Origin: an uncultured Proteiniphilum sp.
Lineage (GTDB): Bacteria; Bacteroidota; Bacteroidia; Bacteroidales; Dysgonomonadaceae
Assembly: GCF_937873925.1 (NCBI RefSeq)
Contig: NZ_CALNAT010000242.1
Coordinates: 1-31,021 of the forward strand
Reading direction: 5' to 3'
DNA: 31,021 bases
Shown here: piece by piece, positions 1-8,022 of the stretch
Layout: each line of letters opens with the position of its first letter
Position numbering within the stretch: position 1 is the stretch's first letter
The notes under the pieces: model-generated
What the model was told of the DNA's origin: nothing
Databases searched by the model: none
Seen by the model: the letters and a program-made list of their open reading frames with translations, nothing else
Position numbers and translations under genes: made by a program

Positions 1-215
1 CACCCATACAACTGATTGATTTCATCCGTATCATCGAAAAGACTACCGGAAAACAAGCCATTCAGGAGATGGCGGATATGCAACCCGGCGATGTAGTGTC
101 CACATACGCCGATACTTCGCTCCTCCAACAACGGTTCGGATACAAACCGCGTACATCGGTAAAAACCGGCATCAGGGAATTCTATGACTGGTTTAAGAAA
201 TATACTCCGGAATGA
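1..215 (+). CDS. NAD-dependent epimerase, UDP-glucuronate 4-epimerase-like (C-terminal end only)
   Basis: This is the last 70 codons of a gene that enters from the left edge; reading frame begins at base 3 and stops with TGA at 213-215. The peptide holds the segment MQPGDVVSTYADTSLLQQRFGY followed by a KPRTSVKTGIREFYDW tail. In extended short-chain dehydrogenases of the UDP-glucuronate/UDP-glucose 4-epimerase group (CapI/WbpP-like) the C-terminus has the same order: QPGDV, a YAD motif, then a 'GF.P.T....G...F..WY' ending. Those enzymes make UDP-galacturonate or related sugars for surface polysaccharide. The Rossmann fold and catalytic YxxxK lie outside the window, so the exact sugar substrate cannot be told. 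Confidence 0.8.
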   Translation, partial: PIQLIDFIRIIEKTTGKQAIQEMADMQPGDVVSTYADTSLLQQRFGYKPRTSVKTGIREFYDWFKKYTPE

Positions 216-302
216 AATGAAGTTAACATCTTCAGATTTTTCCCTGCAAAGCAAATTTCAGTTTTTTGTCCCAAATAATTTTATCAAACCGAAAAAATAT
301 GC

Positions 303-310
303 TATTTTTG
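303..310 (+). promoter_or_regulatory. Possible -7 element for gapA
   Basis: TATTTTTG fits the Bacteroidetes -7 consensus TAnnTTTG, but no TTTG lies 18-21 bases upstream (the nearest is at 265-268, too far). If used, the gapA transcript would carry a leader of about 140 nt containing a small hairpin (CTTCA 345-349 with TGAAG 356-360). Confidence 0.3.
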
Positions 311-459
311 TAAGCCTGTTAAAAAGATGGTTTTTAGGGACGTTCTTCATCAGGTTGAAGGGGCTGAAGATAGGGATGACAACCGGTATGCAGCCCAAAA
401 GAGATAGCAATAACAGCAATTAGTAAGAACTCTTTTAACAAATAAAATTCAATAAAGTT

Positions 460-1464
460 ATGATTAAAGTAGGTATTAACGGATTTGGCCGCATCGGACG
501 TTTGGTTTTCCGTGCTGCACAAAACAGAGACGATATCCAGATTGTGGGTATCAACGACTTGCTCGATGTGGATTACATCGCTTATATGTTAAAATATGAC
601 ACGATCCACGGTCAGTTCACCGGATCGATCGATGTAAAAGACGGTAACTTAGTGGTAAACGGAAACACCATTCGTGTATCTGCCGAAAGAAATCCGGCCG
701 ACCTGAAATGGGATGCCGTAGGTGCGGAATACGTAGTTGAATCTACCGGTTTGTTCCTTTCTAAAGATAAAGCACAAGGCCATATCGATGCCGGAGCGAA
801 GTATGTAGTGATGTCTGGGCCTTCTAAAGATGATACCCGGATGTATGTTGTCGGAGTGAACCAAAATACGTACACCAAAGGAGAACAATTCGTTTCCAAC
901 GCTTCCTGTACAACCAACTGTCTGGCCCCCATTGCAAAAGTATTGAACGAGAAATTCGGGATTATCGAGGGATTGATGACTACCGTACACTCAACCACTG
1001 CTACCCAGAAAACCGTTGACGGTCCTTCTGCAAAAGACTGGAGAGGTGGCCGCGCCGCTTCTGCAAACATCATTCCGTCTTCTACCGGAGCAGCTAAAGC
1101 TGTGGGTAAAGTCATTCCCGAACTGAACGGAAAATTGACCGGTATGTCTATGCGCGTTCCTACATTGAACGTTTCTGTAGTTGACCTGACCGTTCGTTTG
1201 GCACAAGAAACCACCTACGAAGAAATTTGCGCAGCGATGAAAGAAGCTTCCGAAGGCGAACTGAAAGGAGTTCTGGGATATACCGACGAAGATGTAGTAT
1301 CAAGTGATTTTATCGGCGATACCCACACTTCCATCTTTGATGAAAAAGCCGGTATTCAATTAAGCCCTACATTTGTAAAAGTATTGTCATGGTATGATAA
1401 CGAATGGGCTTTTTCGGTGAAACTGCTCGATTTAGTTGCTCACATGGCAAAAGTGAACGGATAA
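460..1464 (+). CDS. gapA: Type I glyceraldehyde-3-phosphate dehydrogenase
   Basis: It oxidises glyceraldehyde 3-phosphate to 1,3-bisphosphoglycerate with NAD+ in glycolysis, in the cytoplasm. The 334-residue length is normal for the family. The N-terminal Rossmann motif INGFGRIGR is at residues 6-14, the catalytic cysteine is C150 in SNASCTTNC, and the paired histidine is H177 in TTVHSTTATQ. The C-terminus has the family-typical WYDNEW motif. The ATG at 460 is the natural start because the glycine motif begins only five residues later. It is preceded by an AT-rich stretch without a Shine-Dalgarno sequence, as usual in Bacteroidetes. It appears monocistronic, since a strong terminator follows within 30 bases of the stop and the next gene is on the other strand. 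Confidence 0.97.
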   Translation: MIKVGINGFGRIGRLVFRAAQNRDDIQIVGINDLLDVDYIAYMLKYDTIHGQFTGSIDVKDGNLVVNGNTIRVSAERNPADLKWDAVGAEYVVESTGLFLSKDKAQGHIDAGAKYVVMSGPSKDDTRMYVVGVNQNTYTKGEQFVSNASCTTNCLAPIAKVLNEKFGIIEGLMTTVHSTTATQKTVDGPSAKDWRGGRAASANIIPSSTGAAKAVGKVIPELNGKLTGMSMRVPTLNVSVVDLTVRLAQETTYEEICAAMKEASEGELKGVLGYTDEDVVSSDFIGDTHTSIFDEKAGIQLSPTFVKVLSWYDNEWAFSVKLLDLVAHMAKVNG

Positions 1465-1493
1465 TATGTCATTATCATAATTATAGTAATAAG

Positions 1494-1518
1494 CGCCTCT
1501 CAACGAGGCGTTTTTTTT
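1494..1518 (+). terminator. Rho-independent terminator of gapA
   Basis: Perfect 6-bp stem CGCCTC/GAGGCG (1494-1499, 1505-1510), five-base loop, then eight T residues (1511-1518). Confidence 0.9.
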
Positions 1519-1521
1519 GCA

Positions 1522-1556
1522 TAAAAAAAGCCGGACAGCAATGTTCGACTTTTTTT
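1522..1556 (-). terminator. Terminator of the ferredoxin gene, T-rich on both strands
   Basis: Stem arms 1529-1537 and 1542-1550 pair over nine positions with one mismatch and one G-T wobble around a four-base loop. A-run on the left and T-run on the right make it able to work in either direction; it sits between the convergent gapA and ferredoxin genes. Confidence 0.75.
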
Positions 1557-1574
1557 ATCAAATATACCGGCGTT

Positions 1575-1742
1575 CTATTCCGGGTGAATTGATTCTGTGG
1601 GACACACTTCTGCACAAGAACCGCAGTCGGTGCATACATCAGGGTCGATTACATAAATATCGCCTTCTGATATTGCCTCAACAGGACATTCATCGATGCA
1701 TGTTCCACAGGCAATGCAACTGTCATCAATTACGTAAGCCAT
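1575..1742 (-). CDS. Small 2[4Fe-4S] ferredoxin
   Basis: A 55-residue protein. Two cysteine clusters are visible: CIACGTCIDECP (C9, C12, C15, C19) and CTDCGSCAEVCP (C37, C40, C43, C47). Each is the CxxCxxCxxxCP pattern of clostridial-type bacterial ferredoxins, so the protein should carry two low-potential [4Fe-4S] clusters and act as a soluble electron carrier, for example for pyruvate:ferredoxin oxidoreductase or an Rnf complex. The two halves are a visible internal duplication. The ATG at 1742 gives the standard N-terminus MAYVI. It is convergent with gapA, has its own promoter about 45 bases upstream and its own terminator, and so is a single-gene unit. Confidence 0.95.
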   Translation of the reverse strand: MAYVIDDSCIACGTCIDECPVEAISEGDIYVIDPDVCTDCGSCAEVCPTESIHPE

Positions 1743-1786
1743 AATAAATAAAAGAGTTAGTTATTGTAATTAGTTGTATGTTGATG

Positions 1787-1816
1787 CAAAGATAATCAGT
1801 TTTTTTCTAATACAAA
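1787..1816 (-). promoter_or_regulatory. Bacteroidetes-type promoter for the ferredoxin gene
   Basis: Read on the minus strand: -33 TTTG (1816-1813), 18-base spacer, -7 TATCTTTG (1794-1787). The transcript would start roughly 40 bases before the ATG. Confidence 0.65.
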
Positions 1817-1982
1817 AAATGTGCAATATTTTGCGCCCTATTTAGAATCCGTATAAATTCCTCTTCCTCCCATTTCTCTCTTATTCTGATAAAACAACCG
1901 GATTTTCCCGGTGGATAAACATACAAAACACAATAACCGGCAAGAAGAAACGTTTATACACTGAGTATTTTCATTCAACTAA

Positions 1983-2693
1983 ATGAGCAAGAAAGCTACA
2001 TATCTTCTTCTACTTCTACTGATCCTGATTTCAGGGAATCTCTACGGCCAGCACCGCAAGCTGCAGCACCGCCCCTATGCCGATCAACGGCTGTTTCATC
2101 TGGGATTCACGCTTGGACTGCATACACAAGACCTGATACTCACCCAATCGGGATTTGTCAATGAAAACGGGGAGGTCTGGTTCTCTGAAATTCCTGTATA
2201 TACCCCGGGGTTCGCAGTCGGAATTATCGGGGATATGTACCTGAACAGATTCATGAATCTCAGAGTGGTTCCGTCACTCTATCTGGGCGATAAAAAATTT
2301 ATATTCAGGGAACAGTCGTCCGGTGAAGAATACCCCACACACATTCGCAATAACTATATCACCCTGCCGCTGCACCTGAAGATCTCGGCCGACAGGATCA
2401 ATAACTTTCGGCCCTACGCCCTCGTGGGAGGATATGGCAGCATAGAACTGGCTTCGGCAAAAAACCGGGCCGTACTGTTAAAACCATATGATGCGGGAAT
2501 TGAGTTTGGTGTGGGGTGCGACTTTTACCTGCCGCTTTTCAAACTGTCGCCGGAACTGAAGTTTAGTTTCGGTCTGACAGATATACTGGAAAAGGATAGG
2601 AAGGACCTGAAAGACGACGATCTCCGGAAATATGCCAACTCACTCTCGAAAGCTGTACAACGAATGATCACCCTCAGTTTTCATTTCGAGTGA
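1983..2693 (+). CDS. porT: PorT family outer-membrane protein (type IX secretion)
   Basis: A 236-residue protein with a clear signal peptide (residues 1-22, a leucine-rich core ending in LYGQ). The mature part begins with a run like HRPYADQRLFHLGFTLGLHTQDL, which is the conserved opening of the PorT family, and continues with alternating short strands and aromatic residues to a terminal SFHFE, typical of an eight-stranded outer-membrane barrel. In Porphyromonas gingivalis PorT is required for type IX secretion of gingipains. The gene stands alone here, unlike the clustered porKLMN genes, which is usual. Its last 20 bases overlap the end of the convergent glycosyltransferase gene, so the two transcripts are complementary at their 3' ends. 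Confidence 0.85.
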   Translation: MSKKATYLLLLLLILISGNLYGQHRKLQHRPYADQRLFHLGFTLGLHTQDLILTQSGFVNENGEVWFSEIPVYTPGFAVGIIGDMYLNRFMNLRVVPSLYLGDKKFIFREQSSGEEYPTHIRNNYITLPLHLKISADRINNFRPYALVGGYGSIELASAKNRAVLLKPYDAGIEFGVGCDFYLPLFKLSPELKFSFGLTDILEKDRKDLKDDDLRKYANSLSKAVQRMITLSFHFE

Positions 2694-3732
2694 TCTCTTC
2701 TCCCTTCCCGAAAACAGCCGTATAGGTCCTTTTTCCTCTGAAATAAAAATCCATCAAAATGCTCTTCCGGTATTGCGTGGGGATATGCTCCACGGTGGTT
2801 TTTCTCAGATTCTCTTCCCGCACCGGTTTATACAAAGGGCGCATTTTCAGGAAATCCCTATAGGCATCAACCACGGCACGCGCGCTTTTGAAGTTTCCCT
2901 TCAGCAGAAGACGCATGCAGGCCAGTATATCAAAGAAAATTCGTAGAATAAATGTCGAATGGTATATCCGTTGCGGTATATTTTTATAAATCATCAGCAG
3001 GTTATTGCGGAAATTCAGGTACATCTTTTTCGGGTTATCCTGATTGAGCGATGCACCGCCCACATGATAAACAACCGATGAGGGTACGCACATCACTCTC
3101 CTGCCCCGCGCATTCAACCGCCAACAGAGATCTATCTCCTCCATATGGGCAAAGAAACGGCCATCCAATCCTCCGGCCTCTGTGTAGTCTTTCTTCCTGA
3201 TACAAAGGCAGGCTCCTGTCGCCCAGAAAACAGGTATTTCAGTATCATACTGCCTTTGATCTTCTTCTACCACATGCAGTATCCTTCCTCTGCAGAAGGG
3301 ATAGCCGTAACGATCGATAAACCCTCCGGACGCACCGGCATATTCAAACCGGCCTTTCTCTTTATAGGAGCGTATTTTCGGCTGCACCGCCGCCACTTCG
3401 GGATGTGCATCCATATAGGAGATCAGGGGGAGTAGCCAATCCGGCGTGGTTTCCACATCGGAATTGAGCAACACCACATATTCCGTATCCAACTGTTGTA
3501 GTGCCTTGTTGTACCCATCGGCAAATCCGTAATTCTTATCCAGCACAATCACCGGCAGGTCGGGATAATGGATCGTGAGAAACTCCAGCGAATCATCATT
3601 TGAACTGTTGTCGGCCACAATCACACTACACTCCTCGTCCGAGGAGTGTTGCACCACTGAAGGAAGAAACTGCTCCAGCAGTTTTTTCCCGTTCCAGTTC
3701 AATATAACTACAGATATTCTTACCACTACCAA
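2674..3732 (-). CDS. Family 2 glycosyltransferase (rhamnosyl/galactosyltransferase type)
   Basis: The 352-residue protein starts with the GT2 nucleotide-binding motif SVVILNWNG (7-15), followed by VADNSSNDDS (39-48) and a DxD-equivalent LLNSDVE (88-94). The acceptor/catalytic acid region is MEEIDLCWR. This is the WcaA/RfbN-like cytoplasmic branch that adds one sugar to a lipid-linked glycan, using the inner membrane face; the sugar cannot be told. The frame has no ATG: an in-frame TAA lies at 3735-3733, so translation must begin at TTG (3732) or GTG (3726), the latter giving MVRISVVILNWNG. It follows the LpxL-like gene by 77 bases of filler DNA and probably shares its transcript. Confidence 0.88.
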   Translation of the reverse strand: MVVVRISVVILNWNGKKLLEQFLPSVVQHSSDEECSVIVADNSSNDDSLEFLTIHYPDLPVIVLDKNYGFADGYNKALQQLDTEYVVLLNSDVETTPDWLLPLISYMDAHPEVAAVQPKIRSYKEKGRFEYAGASGGFIDRYGYPFCRGRILHVVEEDQRQYDTEIPVFWATGACLCIRKKDYTEAGGLDGRFFAHMEEIDLCWRLNARGRRVMCVPSSVVYHVGGASLNQDNPKKMYLNFRNNLLMIYKNIPQRIYHSTFILRIFFDILACMRLLLKGNFKSARAVVDAYRDFLKMRPLYKPVREENLRKTTVEHIPTQYRKSILMDFYFRGKRTYTAVFGKGEEITRNEN

Positions 3733-3809
3733 TTACCCATTATGAGTTATAAGTTATGAATTACTGATTGTCAACTATCATCAAATCATTAAATCATCAA
3801 ATCAGCACA
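3733..3809. repeat. AT-rich short-word filler between two minus-strand genes
   Basis: The stretch is built from near-repeats such as ATTACCCATTATGAGTTATA, and ATCAAATCATTAAATCATCA. It shows no open frame, promoter or hairpin. Such direct short-word tracts are common between Bacteroidales genes. Confidence 0.5.
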
Positions 3810-4712
3810 TCAAATTACAGGTTTACGGAATTTCCAGCGGTTATGCGACCACAGATAATAGGCCGGTTCCCTCATTGTTGTCTCCTCCAGTTTTCGTATA
3901 TACCGCTCCATTACGGTATATTCGGTCTCTTCACTCGCATCGGGAGTGATCACGAAAAACTTACCGACGTAATATCCTCTTTTGATCTTTTCAATGTCTA
4001 AATAGACAATGGAGCTGCCCAGGTACCGGGCTATCTTTTCCATACCGGTCTGCACAGGCGTCTCCTGATTCAGGAATGTAGTCCAATACTGATCCTGACG
4101 GGGGGACGGCCGTTGGTCTGTAAGAAAACCTGCCACCATTGTTCTCTCTTCGTTCCGGAAACGGATCATCTGACGAAAGGCACTCCGCATCTCGATCGGA
4201 TTGGAACAGAAACGACTCCGTATTTTCAGAAAAAGACGGTCGAATGCCGCGGAATGCAGCTGTTTATAGATCAATCCCGTCTCCATACCCGGCATCAGAT
4301 GCAGCCCGATAGACGGGACCCACTCCCAATTGCCGTAATGGCCGAGACTCAATATACAGGATTTTCCTTTAGAGCCCAGCCGGTTAATAATTTCCGGATT
4401 TTCGAATTTCATTCGCTTACGTACCTCTTCATCGGAAAGACGAAGTGTTTTGACGGTCTCCACAAAATAGTCGCACAAGTGGCGGTAGAACTTTTTCTCA
4501 ATCTTCACGATACTTTTTTCCGTCTTCTCCGGGAAAGCATTATTCAGATTCCTCCTGACCAATTTCCTCCTGTATCTTACCACATGATAAACAACCAGGT
4601 AGAGCACATCGGAGAGAATATACAATACTTTAAACGGCAGTAACGCATGCAGATATGCTGCCGCATATAACAGCAAATACCCCACCCCCTTTTTACTTCC
4701 TTCGTCATCCAT
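3810..4712 (-). CDS. Lysophospholipid acyltransferase family protein (LpxL/HtrB-type lipid A acyltransferase)
   Basis: A 300-residue protein with an N-terminal hydrophobic segment (about 11-42) that anchors it to the inner membrane. The catalytic HX4E motif is visible as GHYGNWEW (H125, E130), followed by the LTDQRPSP region that in this family surrounds a conserved D/N-Q substrate motif. Family members transfer a secondary acyl chain onto the lipid A precursor at the cytoplasmic face. Length and motif order match Bacteroidetes LpxL homologues. The ATG at 4712 overlaps the TAA of the upstream mtaB-like frame by one base, so the two are co-transcribed and probably translationally coupled. Confidence 0.92.
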   Translation of the reverse strand: MDDEGSKKGVGYLLLYAAAYLHALLPFKVLYILSDVLYLVVYHVVRYRRKLVRRNLNNAFPEKTEKSIVKIEKKFYRHLCDYFVETVKTLRLSDEEVRKRMKFENPEIINRLGSKGKSCILSLGHYGNWEWVPSIGLHLMPGMETGLIYKQLHSAAFDRLFLKIRSRFCSNPIEMRSAFRQMIRFRNEERTMVAGFLTDQRPSPRQDQYWTTFLNQETPVQTGMEKIARYLGSSIVYLDIEKIKRGYYVGKFFVITPDASEETEYTVMERYIRKLEETTMREPAYYLWSHNRWKFRKPVI

Positions 4713-5976
4713 TAAAAAACCGCTTTCATTGCCATTTCCTCCTCGTCATAGGCTCCCACTTCAACCTCTATCATCCTGTTCACAAGCGAAGAATCATAAT
4801 CGGCATACAATTTTACATAATTTTCGGTAAACCCGTGCATTTTTTTACCGCGTTTTGTGTGTTCGAATAATACTTTTTTCCGATTTCCCTGCTGTGACAG
4901 ATAAAAATTCTGCACACGTCCGTCGGAAAGATCCAGCAAAGCCTTACTACGCGCATGTTTAGTTTTCGGATCCACCGTATAATCTATATTCAGGGCAGCC
5001 GTTCCGGGGCGTTCGGAGTAGGTAAAGACATGCAATTGGGAGAAATCGATCGAACGGATAAATGTTTCACTTTCGGAGAAATAGTCGTCGGTCTCGCCCC
5101 GGACACCCACGATCACATCCACACCAATAAAAGCGTGGGGAAGGATTTCCTTGATCTTTTCCACTTTATGGCGGAACAGCGCCGTGTCGTATCTCCGTTT
5201 CATCAGTTTCAGCACAGCATCGCTCCCGGATTGCAGCGGCATATGGAAATGGGGAGCAAAACGATCCGATCCGGCTACGAAATCGATAATCTCGTCCGAC
5301 AGCAGATTCGGCTCAATGGACGAGATACGGTAACGTTCCACACCCTTCACCTTATCGAGCTCTTTGAGCAGATCCAGAAAATTTTCCCTGGTCGTATGCC
5401 CGAAATCGCCAATATTCACTCCTGTAAGCACAATCTCTTTGAGCCGTTACGGCTTCTGCCTCTCGCGAAAGGGATGGTACAGAAAGAGCAGAAATAGTCA
5501 CACCCATCCTGTACTTTCAAAAAATAACGGGTACGATCGTCCGCGGAAACAGAAGGGACGAACGAACGGATGCGATGTGTTTTTGATGTGACGATCTCTC
5601 CTTTCTCTTTTTTCTTCAGATCAGCGAGATATTTCACCACATCCAGCTTCTGCTCTGCGCCCAGCACTAAGTCCACACCTTCAATCCCGGCAACTTCTTC
5701 TGGTTTCAACTGGGCGTAGCACCCTGTAACCACCACAAATGCTGACGGGTTTTCCTGGATCACTTTCCGGATAGCCTGACGGCCTTTCTTATCGGCCAGC
5801 TCGGTCACGGAGCAGGTGTTGATCACACATATATCAGCTTCCTGCCCCTTCCGGGCACGCCGTACACCGGAATTCAGCAACTGCCTTCCGATAGCGGATG
5901 TTTCCGCAAAATTTAATTTGCAGCCGAGCGTATAATAGGCCGCTGTTTTATTTTCAAAAATGGTTCTATCGATCAT
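4712..5976 (-). pseudogene. mtaB: tRNA (t6A37) methylthiotransferase MtaB, broken by an internal deletion/frameshift
   Basis: Two adjacent frames together make an MtaB-like radical SAM enzyme, which adds a methylthio group to t6A37 of tRNAs reading ANN codons. The first (5976 down to 5416) has the UPF0004 N-domain with cluster cysteines in TLGCKLN, INTCSVT and VTGCYA, and the radical SAM motif CDYFCSFC, then ends CTIPFARGRSRNG before running out of frame. The second resumes near 5440 with KEIVLTGVNIGDFG and continues to a C-terminal TRAM-like domain (KKVLFEHTKRG). Intact homologues have roughly 17-20 residues between RNG and KEIVLTG; here they are absent and the frame changes. The join lies at a GGCTC around 5441-5445. 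Either the gene is dead in this strain or this is an assembly error; all other motifs are intact, so decay would be recent. Confidence 0.85.
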
Positions 5977-6075
5977 ATCTGATTTGTCATTTAGTGAATA
6001 TCTCTATCCGGAAAATACTGCCGCGACAGAAACAATTCGCATGACAATGAATTACCCTGTGAATAAATGAAGCGA

Positions 6076-6083
6076 CAAAATTA
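6076..6083 (-). promoter_or_regulatory. Possible -7 element for the mtaB-acyltransferase unit
   Basis: On the minus strand this reads TAATTTTG, a TAnnTTTG match about 100 bases before the mtaB ATG. No matching TTTG is present at the -33 position, so support is partial. Confidence 0.35.
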
Positions 6084-6115
6084 CAATTTTACTCCTAATT
6101 TACAGCCCTTTTTTC

Positions 6116-6146
6116 TTTGATAATATATTTTTAGCTATTACTTTTG
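6116..6146 (+). promoter_or_regulatory. Bacteroidetes-type promoter for the acyl-CoA ligase
   Basis: -33 TTTG (6116-6119), exactly 19 bases, then -7 TACTTTTG (6139-6146). The predicted start lies about 20 bases before the ATG at 6173. It is divergent from mtaB. Confidence 0.75.
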
Positions 6147-6172
6147 CACATATTTAGTAATAATGTGCAATT

Positions 6173-7819
6173 ATGATTGAACAAAACTTCATCAAAATAT
6201 ACGAAGAGAACTTCAAAAAGAACTGGTATCTACCTGCATTGACTGACTATAAAGGCGGCAATTCATATACCTATGGCGAACTGGCGCGTGAAATAGCCAA
6301 ACTCCACCTCCTATTTTCGGAGTTGCAGATTGAGAAGGGCGACAAAATTTCGCTGGTTGGCAAAAACCACTCCTCATGGTCGATCGTTTTTATGGCCACC
6401 ATCACTTACGGTGCTGTCATTGTTCCCATTTTGCATGAATTCAATACGGAGAGTATCGAACATATCATCGATCATTCCGATTCAAAACTGGTATTTGTCA
6501 ACGAGTCCATCTGGAAGTCGATGAACAGGGAAAACCTGAAGATCCCGGTATTCGGGTTGCCCTCTTTCTCTCTTCTGAAAAGCAACGATGAAAGTACAAC
6601 CGAAAAGGTGGCAAAATTGGAAGAAATATTTTATCGCACCTACGCGAGTGGTTTTTTCCCTGACGACATCCGTTATGCCGAAGTAAATAATGAGGAGGTG
6701 GCCTGCCTCAATTACACATCGGGAACCACCGGATTCAGTAAAGGCGTGATGATTACGGCAAACAATTTTGCAGGGAATGTCACCTACGCCGAGAAACTGA
6801 ACCTGCTTTTTACCGGTGACCGCAATCTGGCATTTTTACCGATGGCCCATGTATATGGCTGTGCCTTCGATTTTCTCTATGCCCTTTCTGCCGGCGTCCA
6901 CATCACGCTGCTGGGCATCTCTCCCACCCCCCAGAACCTTATCGTTGCATTGAATGAAGTGAAACCGCACCTTATCATCACGGTACCCCTCGTTTTTGAA
7001 AAGATATATAAAAAAAGGATCCTGCCGGTAATAGAAAAACCGGCCATTAAGGCGCTTTTAAAAATCCCCGCTATCAATAAACTTATCCTTAACACGATAA
7101 AGAAATCACTGATAAGGACATTGGGAGGAAACTTCAGGGAGGTGATCATAGGCGGTGCAGCGCTGAACGCGGAAGTAGAAGCTTTCTTCCATAAGATGAA
7201 ATTCCCTTTCACGGTAGGCTATGGTATGACGGAATGCGCCCCGCTTATCTCTTACGACTATCATTACGACTTCGTGCCTACCTCCTGCGGTTCGGTATTG
7301 GACAAGATCATGGAGGCGCGCATAGATTCGGTTGATCCGGAGAATATTCCGGGTGAAATCCAGGTGCGGGGCGAAAATGTGATGAAAGGATACTACAAAA
7401 ATCCCGAAGCGACGGCAGCTGCCTTCACGGCCGATGGCTGGCTCAAAACCGGCGACCAGGGTATTATGAAGGAAAAGCGCCTGTTCATTAAAGGAAGGAT
7501 AAAAACCATGCTCCTTTCGGCAAACGGACAAAATATCTATCCCGAAGAGATTGAGTCGCAGTTGAATAACCTCCCGTACATCGCCGAAAGCTTAGTTATA
7601 ATGCGCGATACAAAGCTTATAGCGCTGATCTGGCCCGATATTCCCGCCATGGAGGAAAATAATATCCCGAAAGAGAAACTCGTGGAAATCATGAATGAAA
7701 ATAAGGGAATACTCAATCAATTGGTAGCCCAATATGAGAGGATTACCGCCATAGAAATAATGGATACGGAGTTTGAGAAAACTCCCAAGAAAACCATCAA
7801 ACGTTTTCTCTATGAGTGA
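6173..7819 (+). CDS. Long-chain fatty acid--CoA ligase (AMP-binding)
   Basis: A 548-residue ANL-superfamily adenylate-forming enzyme that activates fatty acids with ATP and CoA. The P-loop-like A3 motif YTSGTTGFSKG is at residues 181-191. Later come VGYGMTECAP (A5), a hinge region KTGDQGIMKE (A7) with RLFIKGRIK (A8), and a C-terminal EKTPKKTIKR, where a lysine is the expected adenylation catalyst (A10). The lack of a signal peptide or strong membrane segment fits a peripheral membrane or cytoplasmic protein. Length agrees with bacterial FadD-like and AAE family ligases. It has its own promoter and is followed by about 200 bases of non-coding DNA. An acyl-ACP synthetase or other carboxylate substrate is possible; the chain length cannot be read from sequence. 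Confidence 0.9.
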   Translation: MIEQNFIKIYEENFKKNWYLPALTDYKGGNSYTYGELAREIAKLHLLFSELQIEKGDKISLVGKNHSSWSIVFMATITYGAVIVPILHEFNTESIEHIIDHSDSKLVFVNESIWKSMNRENLKIPVFGLPSFSLLKSNDESTTEKVAKLEEIFYRTYASGFFPDDIRYAEVNNEEVACLNYTSGTTGFSKGVMITANNFAGNVTYAEKLNLLFTGDRNLAFLPMAHVYGCAFDFLYALSAGVHITLLGISPTPQNLIVALNEVKPHLIITVPLVFEKIYKKRILPVIEKPAIKALLKIPAINKLILNTIKKSLIRTLGGNFREVIIGGAALNAEVEAFFHKMKFPFTVGYGMTECAPLISYDYHYDFVPTSCGSVLDKIMEARIDSVDPENIPGEIQVRGENVMKGYYKNPEATAAAFTADGWLKTGDQGIMKEKRLFIKGRIKTMLLSANGQNIYPEEIESQLNNLPYIAESLVIMRDTKLIALIWPDIPAMEENNIPKEKLVEIMNENKGILNQLVAQYERITAIEIMDTEFEKTPKKTIKRFLYE

Positions 7820-7936
7820 TAAATAATAAGAAATTCAGGTAAATACAAAAGGTATGAGAGCCTATGAAGCGCTCTATTGCTATCAGATCATCAAGATTAG
7901 CAACCGCTTAATATTATTTAACTATAATTTTTTAGC

Positions 7937-7960
7937 AAAACATGTTCTATAACATGTTTT
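7937..7960. promoter_or_regulatory. Perfect inverted repeat, candidate operator or weak terminator
   Basis: Arms AAAACATGTT and AACATGTTTT (10 bp each) flank CTAT. It sits just upstream of the -7 element at 7966-7973, where a -33 and spacer would be, so it could be a repressor site for the small lipoprotein gene. With its trailing Ts it could also end the ligase transcript. Confidence 0.5.
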
Positions 7961-7965
7961 TGATA

Positions 7966-7973
7966 TAATTTTG
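7966..7973 (+). promoter_or_regulatory. -7 element for the small lipoprotein gene
   Basis: TAATTTTG matches TAnnTTTG, 50 bases before the ATG at 8023. No TTTG is found at -33; that position is taken by the inverted repeat. Confidence 0.45.
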
Positions 7974-8022
7974 TATCGTTTTTGATAAAGCAATATTATT
8001 TATCGTTTAAAACTACTAAAAG

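Noticed and set aside
184..423. Open frame of 79 codons upstream of gapA
   Set aside because: It starts inside the epimerase end and crosses the likely promoter; composition is not coding-like and no motif is seen.
612..1214. Long minus-strand open frame opposite gapA
   Set aside because: It lies fully inside a clear GAPDH gene and is its antisense shadow.
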